This document shows, one piece after another, positions 50,401-58,928 of a stretch of 64,000 nucleotides of DNA. The stretch lies in NCBI RefSeq assembly GCF_014650915.1, contig NZ_BMVW01000016.1, positions 124,001 through 188,000 of the forward strand, written 5' to 3'. The notes beneath the pieces were generated by a model. The model was not told where the DNA came from. It saw only the letters and a list, made by a program, of their open reading frames with translations, and made no database searches. The stretch comes from Streptomyces poonensis. GTDB lineage: Bacteria > Actinomycetota > Actinomycetes > Streptomycetales > Streptomycetaceae. Within the stretch, counting starts at the first letter, position 1; every line of letters begins with the position of its first letter. Both the position numbers and the translations under genes were made by a program.

Positions 50401-50776
50401 GAGCGGCTGCCGGCGGCACGGCGAAGCCCGTCACCTTCGTTCACCCTCGTACGTCGGCTCCGCGTCCAGTGCCGAACTGGACGCGGAGCGCAGGGTGCGG
50501 CGAGCAGCACTGGCCTGCGCCGCCTTCCGCTCCCTGTCCGGGACCGTTCCGGCGGGTGCGGGGAGCAGGGACCGACGTCGTGGCGAGAGCCCGGTCCGGG
50601 GATGGCCCCCGCGACCGCGCCGTACGGCGCCTGCTACCCCGCACCTGCGGGGTACTCCCTCCATGCGTGCTACGCCACGGATGCGCCGGAACACCGCCGT
50701 CCGACTGACGTCCGTCACCCGCGACCGGTGCCCAGTGCTGTGACGGGAGCGGGGCGCGGCAGGTCGGAGCAGCGGG
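50401..50776. other. Convergent intergenic region with a hairpin
   Basis: 376 bases between the DUF3618 gene and the DUF397 gene. Apart from the hairpin at 50635-50654 I see nothing: frames lack codon bias and no repeats or A/T-rich promoter are evident. Confidence 0.5.
50635..50654. terminator. Small hairpin, probable bidirectional terminator
   Basis: TACCCCGC (50635-50642) and GCGGGGTA (50647-50654) around a 4-base loop. Confidence 0.6.
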
Positions 50777-50983
50777 TCAGAGGCCGACGGCGTACGGAAC
50801 GAAGATGGCCCACTGCTCAGGCGTGAACGTGAGACGGGGGCCCTGCTTGTTCTTCGAGTCCCGTATGTGCACGGTGCACGGCGTGAGCGCGACTTCGACG
50901 CACTCTGGGCCGTCGTTCGTGCTGTAGCTGCTCTTGAACCACTTGAGCTGGGGATCGTTCGTGGCTGAGGGACTGATCATCAT
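50777..50983 (-). CDS. DUF397-domain small protein
   Basis: A 68-residue protein with the DUF397 pattern LKWFKSSYSTNDGPECVEVALTPCTVHIRDSKNKQGPRLTFTPEQWAIFV. In Streptomyces such proteins are encoded next to an XRE regulator and act as its small partner (WhiJ/BldB-like systems in development and antibiotic control). The start overlaps the stop of the upstream regulator by 4 bases (ATGA), so the pair is coupled. Confidence 0.93.
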   Translation of the reverse strand: MMISPSATNDPQLKWFKSSYSTNDGPECVEVALTPCTVHIRDSKNKQGPRLTFTPEQWAIFVPYAVGL

Positions 50984-51840
50984 GTCTCTTCCAGCGCTTT
51001 CTCGATGAAGGCCAGTGATTCCCTGGGCGTGAGAGCCTGGGCCCGGATGATCCCGTACCGAATCTCAAGGACTTGCGTCTCATGTGGATCGCTGACCAAG
51101 CGGCTGGTGAGCTGAACCTCGGTGTGCCCCACCGTGTCGCCTCCCCGAAGCTTCAACAGCTGAAGCGAACCTGCGAGACCGGCGTGATCCTCCCGCTCAG
51201 TAGGCATCGCCTGGATCTCCACATTCCGCAGCTGACCGACCTCCAGCAGGTGCTCGAGCTGCTTCCGCATCACCATTCTGCCTCCGAGAGGGCGGCGTAG
51301 TGTCACCTCTTCCTGGACAAAGCCGAAGATGGGCGCGGACTGTCGAGCGAAGATTCCCTGGCGTGCCATCCGTCCCGCGACCAGCTGTTCCATGTCGTCC
51401 TCCGCGAACAGCGGACGACGCATTGCGAACAACGCCCGGGCGTATTCCTGGGTCTGCAGCAGGCCGTGCACCACAGAGTTGACGTAGGCGCAGATCTCGA
51501 CCGCCTCCCCCTCCAGCTTCGCCAGATCCCGCACCTTCTTCGGGTACCGCGCCTCCTCCACGTCCTTCGTCAGCCCGGCGATCATTCCGCCCGCCCCGAG
51601 CACCTCGTCCGCCGACTCGAGGAACTGTGCCTTCGGCGCCCGTCGACCCCGCTCCACGGAGGAAACCTGCTCCTCGCTGTAGCCGATCGCAGCGCCCAGC
51701 TCGGCCTGCTTGAGGCCCGCCCGTTCGCGCCACATCTTGATGACCTTGCCCGCCATCCGGAGAACCGTTGACGCGTCGGCGTCTCCGTCGTGTGGCTCCG
51801 CTCCGTCGACAATCTGCAGGTTGTGTCCCGCAACTCCCAT
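50980..51840 (-). CDS. XRE helix-turn-helix regulator with DUF5753 (WhiJ-like)
   Basis: A 286-residue regulator. Helix-turn-helix: GKVIKMWRERAGLKQAELGAAIGYSEEQVSSVERGRRAPKAQF; the rest is DUF5753, with VVHGLLQTQEYARALFAMRRP, GRMARQGIFARQSAPIFGFVQEEVTLRRPLGG and LTSRLVSDPHETQVLEIRYGIIRAQALTPRESLAFIE. Family members repress development or antibiotic genes until modified by a partner. It forms a triad with the DUF397 protein (downstream, overlapping) and the divergent ATPase at 51978. Confidence 0.93.
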   Translation of the reverse strand: MGVAGHNLQIVDGAEPHDGDADASTVLRMAGKVIKMWRERAGLKQAELGAAIGYSEEQVSSVERGRRAPKAQFLESADEVLGAGGMIAGLTKDVEEARYPKKVRDLAKLEGEAVEICAYVNSVVHGLLQTQEYARALFAMRRPLFAEDDMEQLVAGRMARQGIFARQSAPIFGFVQEEVTLRRPLGGRMVMRKQLEHLLEVGQLRNVEIQAMPTEREDHAGLAGSLQLLKLRGGDTVGHTEVQLTSRLVSDPHETQVLEIRYGIIRAQALTPRESLAFIEKALEET

Positions 51841-51977
51841 GGCCCCACATCTCCGTGCACGCGTCGCCCGTACCCAACTCCCGACCAGGGTCCGGCGTCA
51901 CACGTCGTCGGCCGGACAGTTCCGGACGGCGACCGTACAGTGACGCTGAGTGCGGCCGGTGCTGCTGGTCAGCGTAA

Positions 51978-52484
51978 ATGCGCGCGACCACGCTGAGTGA
52001 TGTGAACAGAGAGATTGCCCGTTCAGCGGGGCCCGCCGATGACCTCAGCGGACACGCCATTCCCGTCCGCCACTTCTCCATCCGCCTGGCGGCCAGCCGC
52101 AGAGGCGCCCACCTCGCCCGTCAGTCGGCGAGCGAGCGCCTGGTCACCTGGGGCTGGCCGTACGTCTCGGAGGCCAACCACACCGCCGCGCTGCTGGTCG
52201 CGGAACTCGCCGCCAATGCCGCGCTGCACGGCCGGGAGAGGGGCCGGGACTTCCGTCTGTGCCTCACCCTCTTCCCCGAGGACGCCACGCTCCGTATCGA
52301 GGTGACGGACCCGCGCCCCGACCGGCGTCCGCCCGTTTCCGCAGTGCCTCCGTCGGTGCCGTCGCTCGACGCCGAGTCCGGACGCGGGTTGTTCCTTGTC
52401 GCTGCACTGGCCGACCGGTGGGGGACGACGTGCGGCGACCCGTACACCAAGACCGTCTGGTGCGAGGTCGGCCTTCAGCAGTGA
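51978..52484 (+). CDS. Anti-sigma-factor-like ATPase (HATPase_c)
   Basis: A 168-residue GHKL ATPase of the RsbW/SpoIIAB-like class common in actinomycetes. N-box VAELAANAALHG, G1-like LRIEVTDPRPDRRPP and G2 SLDAESGRGLFLVAALADRWG. It may bind a sigma factor or, in WhiJ-type loci, work with the XRE regulator encoded divergently. Start ATG 51978 has no obvious strong ribosome site. Monocistronic, 11 bases from the stop of the convergent HxlR gene. Confidence 0.88.
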   Translation: MRATTLSDVNREIARSAGPADDLSGHAIPVRHFSIRLAASRRGAHLARQSASERLVTWGWPYVSEANHTAALLVAELAANAALHGRERGRDFRLCLTLFPEDATLRIEVTDPRPDRRPPVSAVPPSVPSLDAESGRGLFLVAALADRWGTTCGDPYTKTVWCEVGLQQ

Positions 52485-52495
52485 CCCGTCGTCCG

Positions 52496-52882
52496 CTAGC
52501 GCCGAACGGGCACAGCGGCGCCGACAGTGCCGACGACGACCTTCTCCGCCCCGATCCGCCGCATCCGCTCGGCACCCCACTCACCCAGGGCGGCAAGGGC
52601 GGCGTTCAGCGAAACGCCGTGCTCCGTCAGGGAGTACTCGACCTTCGGTGGCACCTGGGGGTACACCTCGCGGTGGACGAGGCCGTCCTCCTCCATCTCT
52701 CGCAGGTGCTGGACCAGCATCTTCTCGCTTACCCCGGGCAGCCCGCGGCGGAGTTCGGCGAACCTGCGGGTTCCGTAGTTGTGCAATTCCCAGAGGATCA
52801 GCGACTTCCACTTGCCGGACACCACGTCCATCGCCGCGTCGACGCCGCAGATGTAGGGACCACGCCGTGCCGATGCCGCCAT
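52496..52882 (-). CDS. HxlR-family transcriptional regulator
   Basis: A 128-residue winged-helix regulator. The family start CGVDAAMDVVSGKWKSLILWELHNYGTRRFAELRR, then VSEKMLVQHLREMEEDGLVHREVYPQVPPKVEYSLTEHG and a dimerisation helix. The Cys in YICGVDAAM is at the redox/electrophile-sensing position of some HxlR proteins. ATG 52882 has GGGAGAGG close upstream; a GTG at 52909 is alternative. It is divergent from the imine reductase gene (135-base gap) and is its likely regulator. Confidence 0.9.
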   Translation of the reverse strand: MAASARRGPYICGVDAAMDVVSGKWKSLILWELHNYGTRRFAELRRGLPGVSEKMLVQHLREMEEDGLVHREVYPQVPPKVEYSLTEHGVSLNAALAALGEWGAERMRRIGAEKVVVGTVGAAVPVRR

Positions 52883-53017
52883 GCGCCTCTCCCGCCCTGC
52901 CGTACTCACCTGGAGGTGAGTACCCCACTAATTAGTCCGTACTGGTCAACCCTAACGGCAGCGCGGAGGATCGAACTCGAACGACGGCAAGACCACAACA
53001 CGAGGGGATCCCCTGAC

Positions 53018-53896
53018 ATGACAGCCGACAGCAACACCCTCTCCGTCAGCGTGCTCGGACTGGGCGCCATGGGCAGCGCACTCGCGAGTGCCCTGCTCAA
53101 GGCCGGACATGAGACGACCGTCTGGAACCGTTCGGCGGGCAAGGCGGACGACCTCGTCGCCCAGGGGGCGCGGGCCGCCGCCACGGCCGGTGACGCGGTG
53201 CGGGCCGGCGAGCTGGTCGTCGCGTGCCTGCTGGACCACGCGTCGGTCCACGAGGTGCTCGATCCGGTCGCCGGGGACCTGGCCGGTCGGACGCTGATCA
53301 ATGTCACCACGACGACGCCGGAACAGTCGCGGGAGATCGCCGCCTGGGCCTCCGACGCCGGGATCGCGTACCTGGACGGCGGCATCATGGCCGTGCCCCA
53401 CATGATCGGGCAGCCCGGGTCGTCGATCCTGTACAGCGGGACGGAGGATGTCTTCCAGCAGTACAAGCCCGTGCTCGATCTCTGGGGGGACAGCACCTAC
53501 TTCGGGGAGGACGCCGGGCTGGCGTCCCTGTACGACCTGGCCCTGCTCGCGGGCATGTACGTGATGTTCGCGGGGTTCCTGCACGGCGCCGCCATGGTCG
53601 CGTCGGCCGGTGTGACGGCGCGTGAGTTCGCCGCCATGGCGGCGCCCTGGCTGACCGCCATGACCGGGGAGTTCGAGGGGTACGCGGCTGTCATCGACGG
53701 CGGGGACTACACCGTCCCGGGACAGCAGAGCCTCGAGTTCTCCGACCTCGGCGACATCCTGACCGCCAGCGCCGAGCAGGGGATCAGCACCGAGGCGGTC
53801 GCCATGGTGCAGGGGCTCATCCGGCGCCAGATCGACGCCGGGCACGGCGCGGAGGGCTTCGCACGGATCATCGAGAGCATCAAGCAGCCGGGCTGA
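53018..53896 (+). CDS. Imine reductase / NAD(P)-dependent 6-phosphogluconate-dehydrogenase-like oxidoreductase
   Basis: A 292-residue beta-hydroxyacid dehydrogenase-like protein of the imine reductase type. Rossmann motif VSVLGLGAMGSALASALLKAG, NADP-preferring VWNRSAGKADDLVAQGARAA, and the middle GGIMAVPHMIGQPGSSILYSG typical of imine reductases. The aspartate in SLYDLALLAGMY falls at the catalytic position of (R)-type imine reductases. No classical catalytic lysine of the 6PGDH group is evident. ATG 53018. Natural substrate unknown; probably a cyclic imine or an electrophilic metabolite sensed by the divergent HxlR regulator. Confidence 0.85.
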   Translation: MTADSNTLSVSVLGLGAMGSALASALLKAGHETTVWNRSAGKADDLVAQGARAAATAGDAVRAGELVVACLLDHASVHEVLDPVAGDLAGRTLINVTTTTPEQSREIAAWASDAGIAYLDGGIMAVPHMIGQPGSSILYSGTEDVFQQYKPVLDLWGDSTYFGEDAGLASLYDLALLAGMYVMFAGFLHGAAMVASAGVTAREFAAMAAPWLTAMTGEFEGYAAVIDGGDYTVPGQQSLEFSDLGDILTASAEQGISTEAVAMVQGLIRRQIDAGHGAEGFARIIESIKQPG

Positions 53897-53913
53897 GCAC
53901 TTCTGCCGTCGTC

Positions 53914-55122
53914 CTACTGCCGGTACCCGCTGAGGAACCGCCCGATCCGCCCGATCGCCGCCTCCAGGTCGTCCGCGTACGGGAGGGTGAGGATGCGGAA
54001 GTGGTCCGGGGCCGGCCAGTTGAAGCCCGTGCCCTGCACCACCTGGATCTTCTCCCTGAGCAGCAGGTCCAGGACGAACTTCTCGTCGTCGTGGATCTTG
54101 TGCACCTTCGGGTCCAGGCGCGGGAACGCGTACAGCGAGCCCTTCGGTTTGACGCAGCTCACGCCCGGGATCTCGTTCAGCTTCTCCCAGGCGCGGTCGC
54201 GCTGGTCGTGGAGCCGGCCGCCCGGGGCGGTGAGTTCGCGGATGGACTGGCGGCCGCCGAGCGCGGCCTGGATGGCGTACTGCGCGGGCGCGTTGGCGCA
54301 CAGGCGCATGGAGGCCAGCATCGTCAGGCCCTCCAGGTAGTCCCTCGCGTGCTGCTTCGGTCCGGTGACCACCAGCCAGCCGGAGCGGAAGCCCGCGACC
54401 CGGTACGTCTTCGACAGGCCGCAGAAGGTGAGGACGACCAGGTCGGGGGCGAGGGCGGCGGCCGAGTGGTGGACGGCGTCGTCGTACAGGATCTGGTCGT
54501 AGATCTCGTCCGCGAAGACCATCAGGCCGTGGCGGCGGGCCAGGTCGAGGATGCCCTCGATGATCTCCTTCGGGTAGACCGCGCCCGTGGGGTTGTTCGG
54601 GTTGATGATCACCACCGCCTTCGTGCGGTCGGTGATCTTCGACGCCATGTCGTCGAGGTCCGGGTACCAGTCGGCCTGCTCGTCGCACAGGTAGTGGACC
54701 GCCTTGCCGCCCGCGAGGGTCGTCACGGCCGTCCAGAGCGGGAAGTCGGGCGCCGGGATCAGGACTTCGTCGCCGTCCTCCAGCAGCGCCTGCACGGCCA
54801 TCGACACCAGCTCCGAGACGCCGTTGCCGAGGAAGACGTCGTCCACGTCCACCTCCAGGCCGAGCGTCTCGTACCGCTGGGCCACCGCCCGGCGCGCGGA
54901 GAGGACGCCGCGCGAGTCCGTGTAGCCGTGCGCCTGGGGGAGCATCCGGATCATGTCCTGGACGATCTCCTCCGGCGCTTCGAAGCCGAAGAGCGCGGGA
55001 TTGCCGGTGTTGAGGCGGAGCACGCTGTGGCCCGCCTCCTCCAGCGCGTTGGCGTGCTCGATGACCGGGCCGCGGATCTCGTAACAGACCTCGTTCAGCT
55101 TGCTCGACTGCCGGAACTCCAT
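53914..55122 (-). CDS. AlaA-type class I aminotransferase
   Basis: A 402-residue PLP-dependent aminotransferase, closest in pattern to AlaA/YfbQ alanine transaminase: QSSKLNEVCYEIRGPVIEHANALEEAG at the start, INPNNPTGAVYP, and the PLP lysine in LTFCGLSKTYRVAGFRSGW. It would exchange pyruvate/alanine and glutamate/2-oxoglutarate. ATG 55122 with GGAGGGCGG upstream. Divergent from an HxlR regulator, with two palindromic operators between them, so expression is probably controlled from there. Confidence 0.93.
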   Translation of the reverse strand: MEFRQSSKLNEVCYEIRGPVIEHANALEEAGHSVLRLNTGNPALFGFEAPEEIVQDMIRMLPQAHGYTDSRGVLSARRAVAQRYETLGLEVDVDDVFLGNGVSELVSMAVQALLEDGDEVLIPAPDFPLWTAVTTLAGGKAVHYLCDEQADWYPDLDDMASKITDRTKAVVIINPNNPTGAVYPKEIIEGILDLARRHGLMVFADEIYDQILYDDAVHHSAAALAPDLVVLTFCGLSKTYRVAGFRSGWLVVTGPKQHARDYLEGLTMLASMRLCANAPAQYAIQAALGGRQSIRELTAPGGRLHDQRDRAWEKLNEIPGVSCVKPKGSLYAFPRLDPKVHKIHDDEKFVLDLLLREKIQVVQGTGFNWPAPDHFRILTLPYADDLEAAIGRIGRFLSGYRQ

Positions 55123-55150
55123 GCGCCCGCCCTCCGGTTTCGTGGTGTTA

Positions 55151-55165
55151 CTTGGTTTTACCAAG
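55151..55165. promoter_or_regulatory. HxlR-type operator 1
   Basis: CTTGGT-ttt-ACCAAG, perfect inverted repeat in the divergent promoter region of the aminotransferase and the HxlR regulator. Its centre is 21 bases (two helical turns) from that of operator 2. Confidence 0.75.
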
Positions 55166-55172
55166 CGGAGGC

Positions 55173-55185
55173 TTGGAAAGTCCAA
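55173..55185. promoter_or_regulatory. HxlR-type operator 2 overlapping the regulator's own promoter
   Basis: TTGGA-aag-TCCAA. It overlaps a -35-like TTGGAA (55173-55178); a -10-like TACACT follows at 55195-55200, only seven bases before the regulator's ATG. Confidence 0.7.
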
Positions 55186-55207
55186 CGAAATGTCTACACT
55201 GCGTTGC

Positions 55208-55858
55208 ATGCCACCTCGTCGCCGTAGCTACGACCAGTACTGTTCCGCCGCCCGGGCGCTCGACGTCATCGGTGATCGCTGGACCCTGCTGATCGTCCGT
55301 GAGCTGCTCGCCGGACCGCGCCGGTACACCGATCTGCACGCGGACCTGCCGGGCGTCAGCACCGACGTGCTCGCCTCGCGGCTCAAGGACATGGAGCGTG
55401 ACGGGCTCACGACGAGACGCCGGCTGCCCCCGCCGGGCGCCGCCTACGTGTACGAACTCACCGACCGAGGACGGCAGTTGCTGCCCGTCCTGCAGGCCCT
55501 GGGGGAGTGGGGCGCGGGCGTCCTCGGTGAGCGCAGGGAGACCGACGCCGTACGGGCGCACTGGTTCGCGTTGCCCCTGCTGCGCGGGCTGGAAGGGCTC
55601 GACGCCGGTGGCTCGGCGCTCGTGGAGGCCCGGCTGGAGGAAGGCGCGTTCCATGTGTGGGTGGGCGCCGGGACGGAGGAGGAGCCCGTGTACGGGGACG
55701 GTGCGGCGCCCCGTACGCCGGACGTCCGGCTGTCGTTCGACGCGGGGACGTCCGCGGCCGTGAGCCGGGGCGAAATGAGCCTGCGGGACGCGGTGCGGGA
55801 CGGGCGTGTCGCGGTGGACGGCGACGGGGCGCTGGCCAAGGAGCTGCGCGGGGTCTGA
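55208..55858 (+). CDS. HxlR-family regulator with SCP2-like C-terminal domain (probably leaderless)
   Basis: A 216-residue regulator. Winged helix: DQYCSAARALDVIGDRWTLLIVRELLAGPRRYTDLHADLPGVSTDVLASRLKDMERDGL. The extra C-terminal 100 residues (FALPLLRGLEGLDAGGSALVEARLEEGAFHVWVGAG and LSFDAGTSAAVSRGEMSLRDAVRDGRVAVDGD) look like a sterol-carrier (SCP2)-like ligand domain. ATG 55208 lies seven bases past a -10-like TACACT, so the transcript would begin at or next to the start codon with no ribosome site: a leaderless mRNA. Divergent from the aminotransferase and preceded by two operators, it probably regulates both itself and that gene. Confidence 0.88.
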   Translation: MPPRRRSYDQYCSAARALDVIGDRWTLLIVRELLAGPRRYTDLHADLPGVSTDVLASRLKDMERDGLTTRRRLPPPGAAYVYELTDRGRQLLPVLQALGEWGAGVLGERRETDAVRAHWFALPLLRGLEGLDAGGSALVEARLEEGAFHVWVGAGTEEEPVYGDGAAPRTPDVRLSFDAGTSAAVSRGEMSLRDAVRDGRVAVDGDGALAKELRGV

Positions 55859-55871
55859 TCCGGGCGATGCG

Positions 55872-55916
55872 CGAAGGCCCGCCGCACCGGCGGTAGCGCG
55901 GTGCGGCGGGCCTTCG
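55872..55916. terminator. Bidirectional terminator
   Basis: Seventeen-base perfect arms (CGAAGGCCCGCCGCACC at 55872-55888 and its complement ending at 55916), between convergent genes. Confidence 0.9.
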
Positions 55917-55939
55917 TGAGGTGAAGAGGTGAGGCGCCG

Positions 55940-56785
55940 TCAGGCTCCGGGCGGCGGTACCCGCGACGGACGGCCCGAACCGCGCGTCAGCGCGTACCCG
56001 GCCACACCCGCCAGGGCCGCCAGCACGCCCCCGGCCGCCGTCCACACCCAGCGGGAGGACCACCAGCCGGAGGACCAGCCGTCCTCGGGTTCGAGGGAGG
56101 AGAGAACGGCCGTCGAGTCCTCGTCGGAGTCGGTGTTCTCGGCGCCCGTCACGGCGATGCCCGGCACCAGCGGCTCCGCCAGTGAGCCGTCCACCGCCGC
56201 CGCGCCGCCCATGTCCTTGGAGTCGACCCGGACCATGGCGCTCACCGGCACGCCCAGATCGGCCGTCGCCAGCTCCGTCGTGGTCAGCCGGACGTAGTAC
56301 GTGCCCGGCAGCGGGTCGTTCGCCCACGGCTCCGACCAGGCGCGCACCGTGCGCAGTACGCAGGTCAGGGTCACGAGGTCCGCGTCCTGGGCGGCCGTGC
56401 GCGTCTGCGCGCCGTACTGGCAGGCCTGGCGGCGCCGCAGCCCGTCGTACACGTCGAGCTGCCAGGTGGACGACGCGGAACGGGTGCTCTCCGGCAGCTG
56501 CACCGTGGCCGTGACGGTGGGGCGCTGTTCGGCGTCGGCGGGGAACGACCAGTACATGTAGTCGCCCGCGGAGCCGTTCGCGGTCGCCTTCCGGCCCTGC
56601 TCGATCTCCGTCGCCGTACGGAAGGAGGTACCGGCCTGCGTCGGCGCGTCACCGTCCTCGGACGAGACCGCGGAGGGCGAGGAGTCGGCGACGGCGGGGG
56701 AGGCGGCGCCGCCCAGCAGCACGAGGCCGGCTGTCATCGCCAGGGCCGCCGCCCGCGCCGTACGCAACACGCTGGTGATACGCAT
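55940..56785 (-). CDS. Secreted, membrane-anchored protein paired with the VWA protein
   Basis: A 281-residue protein. Signal peptide MRITSVLRTARAAALAMTAGLVLLGGAASPAVA, an extracellular domain with YMYWSFPADAEQRPTVTATVQLPES, YDGLRRRQACQYG and PLPGTYYVRLTTTELATADLGVPVSAMVRV (a beta-rich fold), then one C-terminal span (WVWTAAGGVLAALAGVAGYALTRG) and a basic tail. Its start overlaps the VWA gene stop by one base (TGATG), so they are made together. No family I can name; its extracellular domain resembles part of the VWA partner's C-terminal region in pattern (W-P-G-Y-R-V). Confidence 0.75.
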   Translation of the reverse strand: MRITSVLRTARAAALAMTAGLVLLGGAASPAVADSSPSAVSSEDGDAPTQAGTSFRTATEIEQGRKATANGSAGDYMYWSFPADAEQRPTVTATVQLPESTRSASSTWQLDVYDGLRRRQACQYGAQTRTAAQDADLVTLTCVLRTVRAWSEPWANDPLPGTYYVRLTTTELATADLGVPVSAMVRVDSKDMGGAAAVDGSLAEPLVPGIAVTGAENTDSDEDSTAVLSSLEPEDGWSSGWWSSRWVWTAAGGVLAALAGVAGYALTRGSGRPSRVPPPGA

Positions 56786-58062
56786 CAGTTGGTCCTCCAG
56801 ATCGCGATCCGCCACCGGGACACCCAGCCCCAGATCAGCCCGGCCAGGAAGCCGGTCAGGACGAGGACGCCCAGCAGCCACCAGCCGCGCCCGAGGCCGA
56901 ACGCGGCCACGTCGCTCGCGTCGTCCGGCGCGTCCACGATGTCGATCGTCATTTCGAGGGGCAGTCCCGGCGTGGTCCTGACCCCGTCGGCCGGGGAGAA
57001 GGACTGGGTGACCTCGACGCAGACCGTCTCGGCCGCGGGCTTCACCTCGCCGTCCGCGTCGTCGAGTTCGGCCTTCGGGTAGCGCAGGCCCGTCGAGATC
57101 ACATCGGTACGGCCGGTGCCCGCGGCCTCGCCGCGCACGATCTCCCGCCCGTGCACGGTGACCGCCCGCACCAGCAGCCCGTACGACGGTCCGACGCCGC
57201 GGTCCGCCGCCACGCTGACCGAGGCGCGCAGCTCCTGGCCGGGAAGGACGTCGACGCGGTACCAGCGTGCCTGCCCGAACTCCTCGCGGTCGGTGTAGAG
57301 ACCGGAGTCGAGCGTCGGGGCCTTCGCGCACGCGTCGGTGCCCTCCACGGCCTGCGGCACCACCACCGGGTCGGCGGCACGGTCCACCAACTGATTGACC
57401 CGGTCGGTCAATTCGTCGGTGTGCTCGACGGACGTGTACGTACCGCCGGTCGCCTCGGCGATGCAGCTGAGCTGGACGCGCATCTTGGCGTTCGGCACCA
57501 GTCCGAGCGTGTCGATGGTCAGGCCGATGCCCTTGGCCGCTATCTCGCGGGCCACCTCGCACGGGTCGAGCGGTGCGCAGGTGTCCTCGCCGTCGCTGAT
57601 GAGGACGATGCGCTTGGTGCCGTTGCCGCCCTCCAGGTCGTCGGCGGCCTTCAGCAGCGCGGGGCCGATCGGCGTCCAGCCGGTGGGCGAGAGCGTGGCG
57701 ACCGCGGTCTTGGCCTCCGTGCGGTCGAGCGGGCCGACCGGGTAGAGCTGCGCGGTGTCCTTGCAGCCCGTCTTCCGGTCGTCGCCGGGGTAGTCGGCGC
57801 CCAGGGTGCGGATGCCGAGCTGCACCTCCTCGGGGGTCGCGTCGAGCACCTCGTTGAACGCCTGCTTCGCCGCGGCCATGCGCGTCCCGCCGTCGATGTC
57901 CCGGGTCCGCATGGAACCGCTGACGTCGAGCACCAGGTCGACCTTGGGTGCGTCCTTGTCCGCCGTTTCGTCGGCGACGGCTGCGGACGGGACGGCGATC
58001 CCGGCCGTCAGGGCGGCGAGCAGGGCGCAGACTCCCGCCGCCAGCCGTTGTCTTGTGATCAT
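56785..58062 (-). CDS. Secreted, membrane-anchored von Willebrand factor A protein
   Basis: A 425-residue protein. Signal peptide RLAAGVCALLAALTAGIAVPSAAVA; a VWA domain follows with the MIDAS motif VLDVSGSMRTRD and EDTC/ISDGEDTC segment. Then an extracellular beta-rich region (QARWYRVDVLPGQELRASVSVAAD, VCVEVTQSFSPADGVRTTPG) and one C-terminal span (WWLLGVLVLTGFLAGLIWGW). Metal-dependent adhesion or partner binding outside the cell is expected. It is the first gene of a pair with the protein at 55940, coupled by TGATG. The substrate or partner is unknown. Confidence 0.87.
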   Translation of the reverse strand: MITRQRLAAGVCALLAALTAGIAVPSAAVADETADKDAPKVDLVLDVSGSMRTRDIDGGTRMAAAKQAFNEVLDATPEEVQLGIRTLGADYPGDDRKTGCKDTAQLYPVGPLDRTEAKTAVATLSPTGWTPIGPALLKAADDLEGGNGTKRIVLISDGEDTCAPLDPCEVAREIAAKGIGLTIDTLGLVPNAKMRVQLSCIAEATGGTYTSVEHTDELTDRVNQLVDRAADPVVVPQAVEGTDACAKAPTLDSGLYTDREEFGQARWYRVDVLPGQELRASVSVAADRGVGPSYGLLVRAVTVHGREIVRGEAAGTGRTDVISTGLRYPKAELDDADGEVKPAAETVCVEVTQSFSPADGVRTTPGLPLEMTIDIVDAPDDASDVAAFGLGRGWWLLGVLVLTGFLAGLIWGWVSRWRIAIWRTN

Positions 58063-58154
58063 CGGCGGATCTTATTGAGGACGGGGGGCGGGCTTCAAAA
58101 CGCACGGTCGCGTGTGCGGTGGTGAGTCGGTCCTGCCGAGCGGCCGCTCACTCC

Positions 58155-58901
58155 TCAGGTCTCGTCGAAAAGGCCGGCGAGCCGCGCCCGGTACAGCGCT
58201 CCCAGGGTGAAACCGTCGGTGATCTCACCCCGTACGACCATGTCCTCCGCCTCACGAAGGGACACCGTGACGGCCCGGCGGATCCCCTCGTGCCCGTCCA
58301 GCGGCCCTATGGAGGCGATGCGTGCCGCGAAGAGCTCCACCCGGTCGCCGAGCAGGCCGGTGTCGGGGTGCGTCGCGCCGAGCGGGATGAGCTCTTCGGG
58401 GCGTACGCCCAGTTCTTCCTGGAGTTCGCGGACGGCGTCCTCCTCGCCGGTCGCCCCCGGCTCGCCGGAGCCGCGCACCGCCTCCCAGTGCCAGGAGCGG
58501 GTGGCGTGGCGGTAGTGCTCGATCAGGACGATCCGGCCGTCGGCGCCGGAATCGGAGCCGAGCAGCGGCAGGACGACCACCCCTACGGTCGTCGTCGGCC
58601 GGGGCGACACCACGCGGTCGTACACGCCGAGCGTGCCGTCGGGGAAACGGACCGGGTCGCGGAGGAGGAGCAGGAACGGATCGGCGGAGAGGACGCCGAG
58701 GCGGACGGGCACCAGCATCGCCGCGTACCGCGCCCACCACCGCCGGGCCCGGCTGCCGCGGGCCATTCTGCGAGCGATCCACGCGCGCACGGCGCGGCGG
58801 ACCGCTCTCACATCGGCGGCATCGCTCAGGATCTCGATGCCGCCGGGGTGGTTGGTGAACAGTTCGGGGCGCGTGCGCCGCAGTTCCTTGTACCGGTTCA
58901 T
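58155..58901 (-). CDS. Nudix hydrolase
   Basis: A 248-residue protein with a Nudix domain in its second half: VVLPLLGSDSGADGRIVLIEHYRHATRSWHWEAVRGSGEPG and the Nudix helix AVRELQEELGV. The first part of the box (G-x5-E) is irregular, so the motif is not textbook. The N-terminal 100 residues (NRYKELRRTRPELFTNHPGGIEILSD) form a segment I have seen on some actinomycete Nudix proteins. Activity would be hydrolysis of a nucleoside diphosphate derivative such as ADP-ribose. It is 27 bases downstream of the unknown TTA-containing gene and on the same strand, so likely cotranscribed. Confidence 0.85.
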   Translation of the reverse strand: MNRYKELRRTRPELFTNHPGGIEILSDAADVRAVRRAVRAWIARRMARGSRARRWWARYAAMLVPVRLGVLSADPFLLLLRDPVRFPDGTLGVYDRVVSPRPTTTVGVVVLPLLGSDSGADGRIVLIEHYRHATRSWHWEAVRGSGEPGATGEEDAVRELQEELGVRPEELIPLGATHPDTGLLGDRVELFAARIASIGPLDGHEGIRRAVTVSLREAEDMVVRGEITDGFTLGALYRARLAGLFDET

Positions 58902-58928
58902 CGGGTCCTCGCCGGGTGGTCACGGGAG

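Noticed and set aside
54001..55227. A 408-codon plus-strand frame across the aminotransferase
   Set aside because: Antisense shadow of a well-supported PLP enzyme gene; composition is Arg/Val/Gly-rich without motifs.
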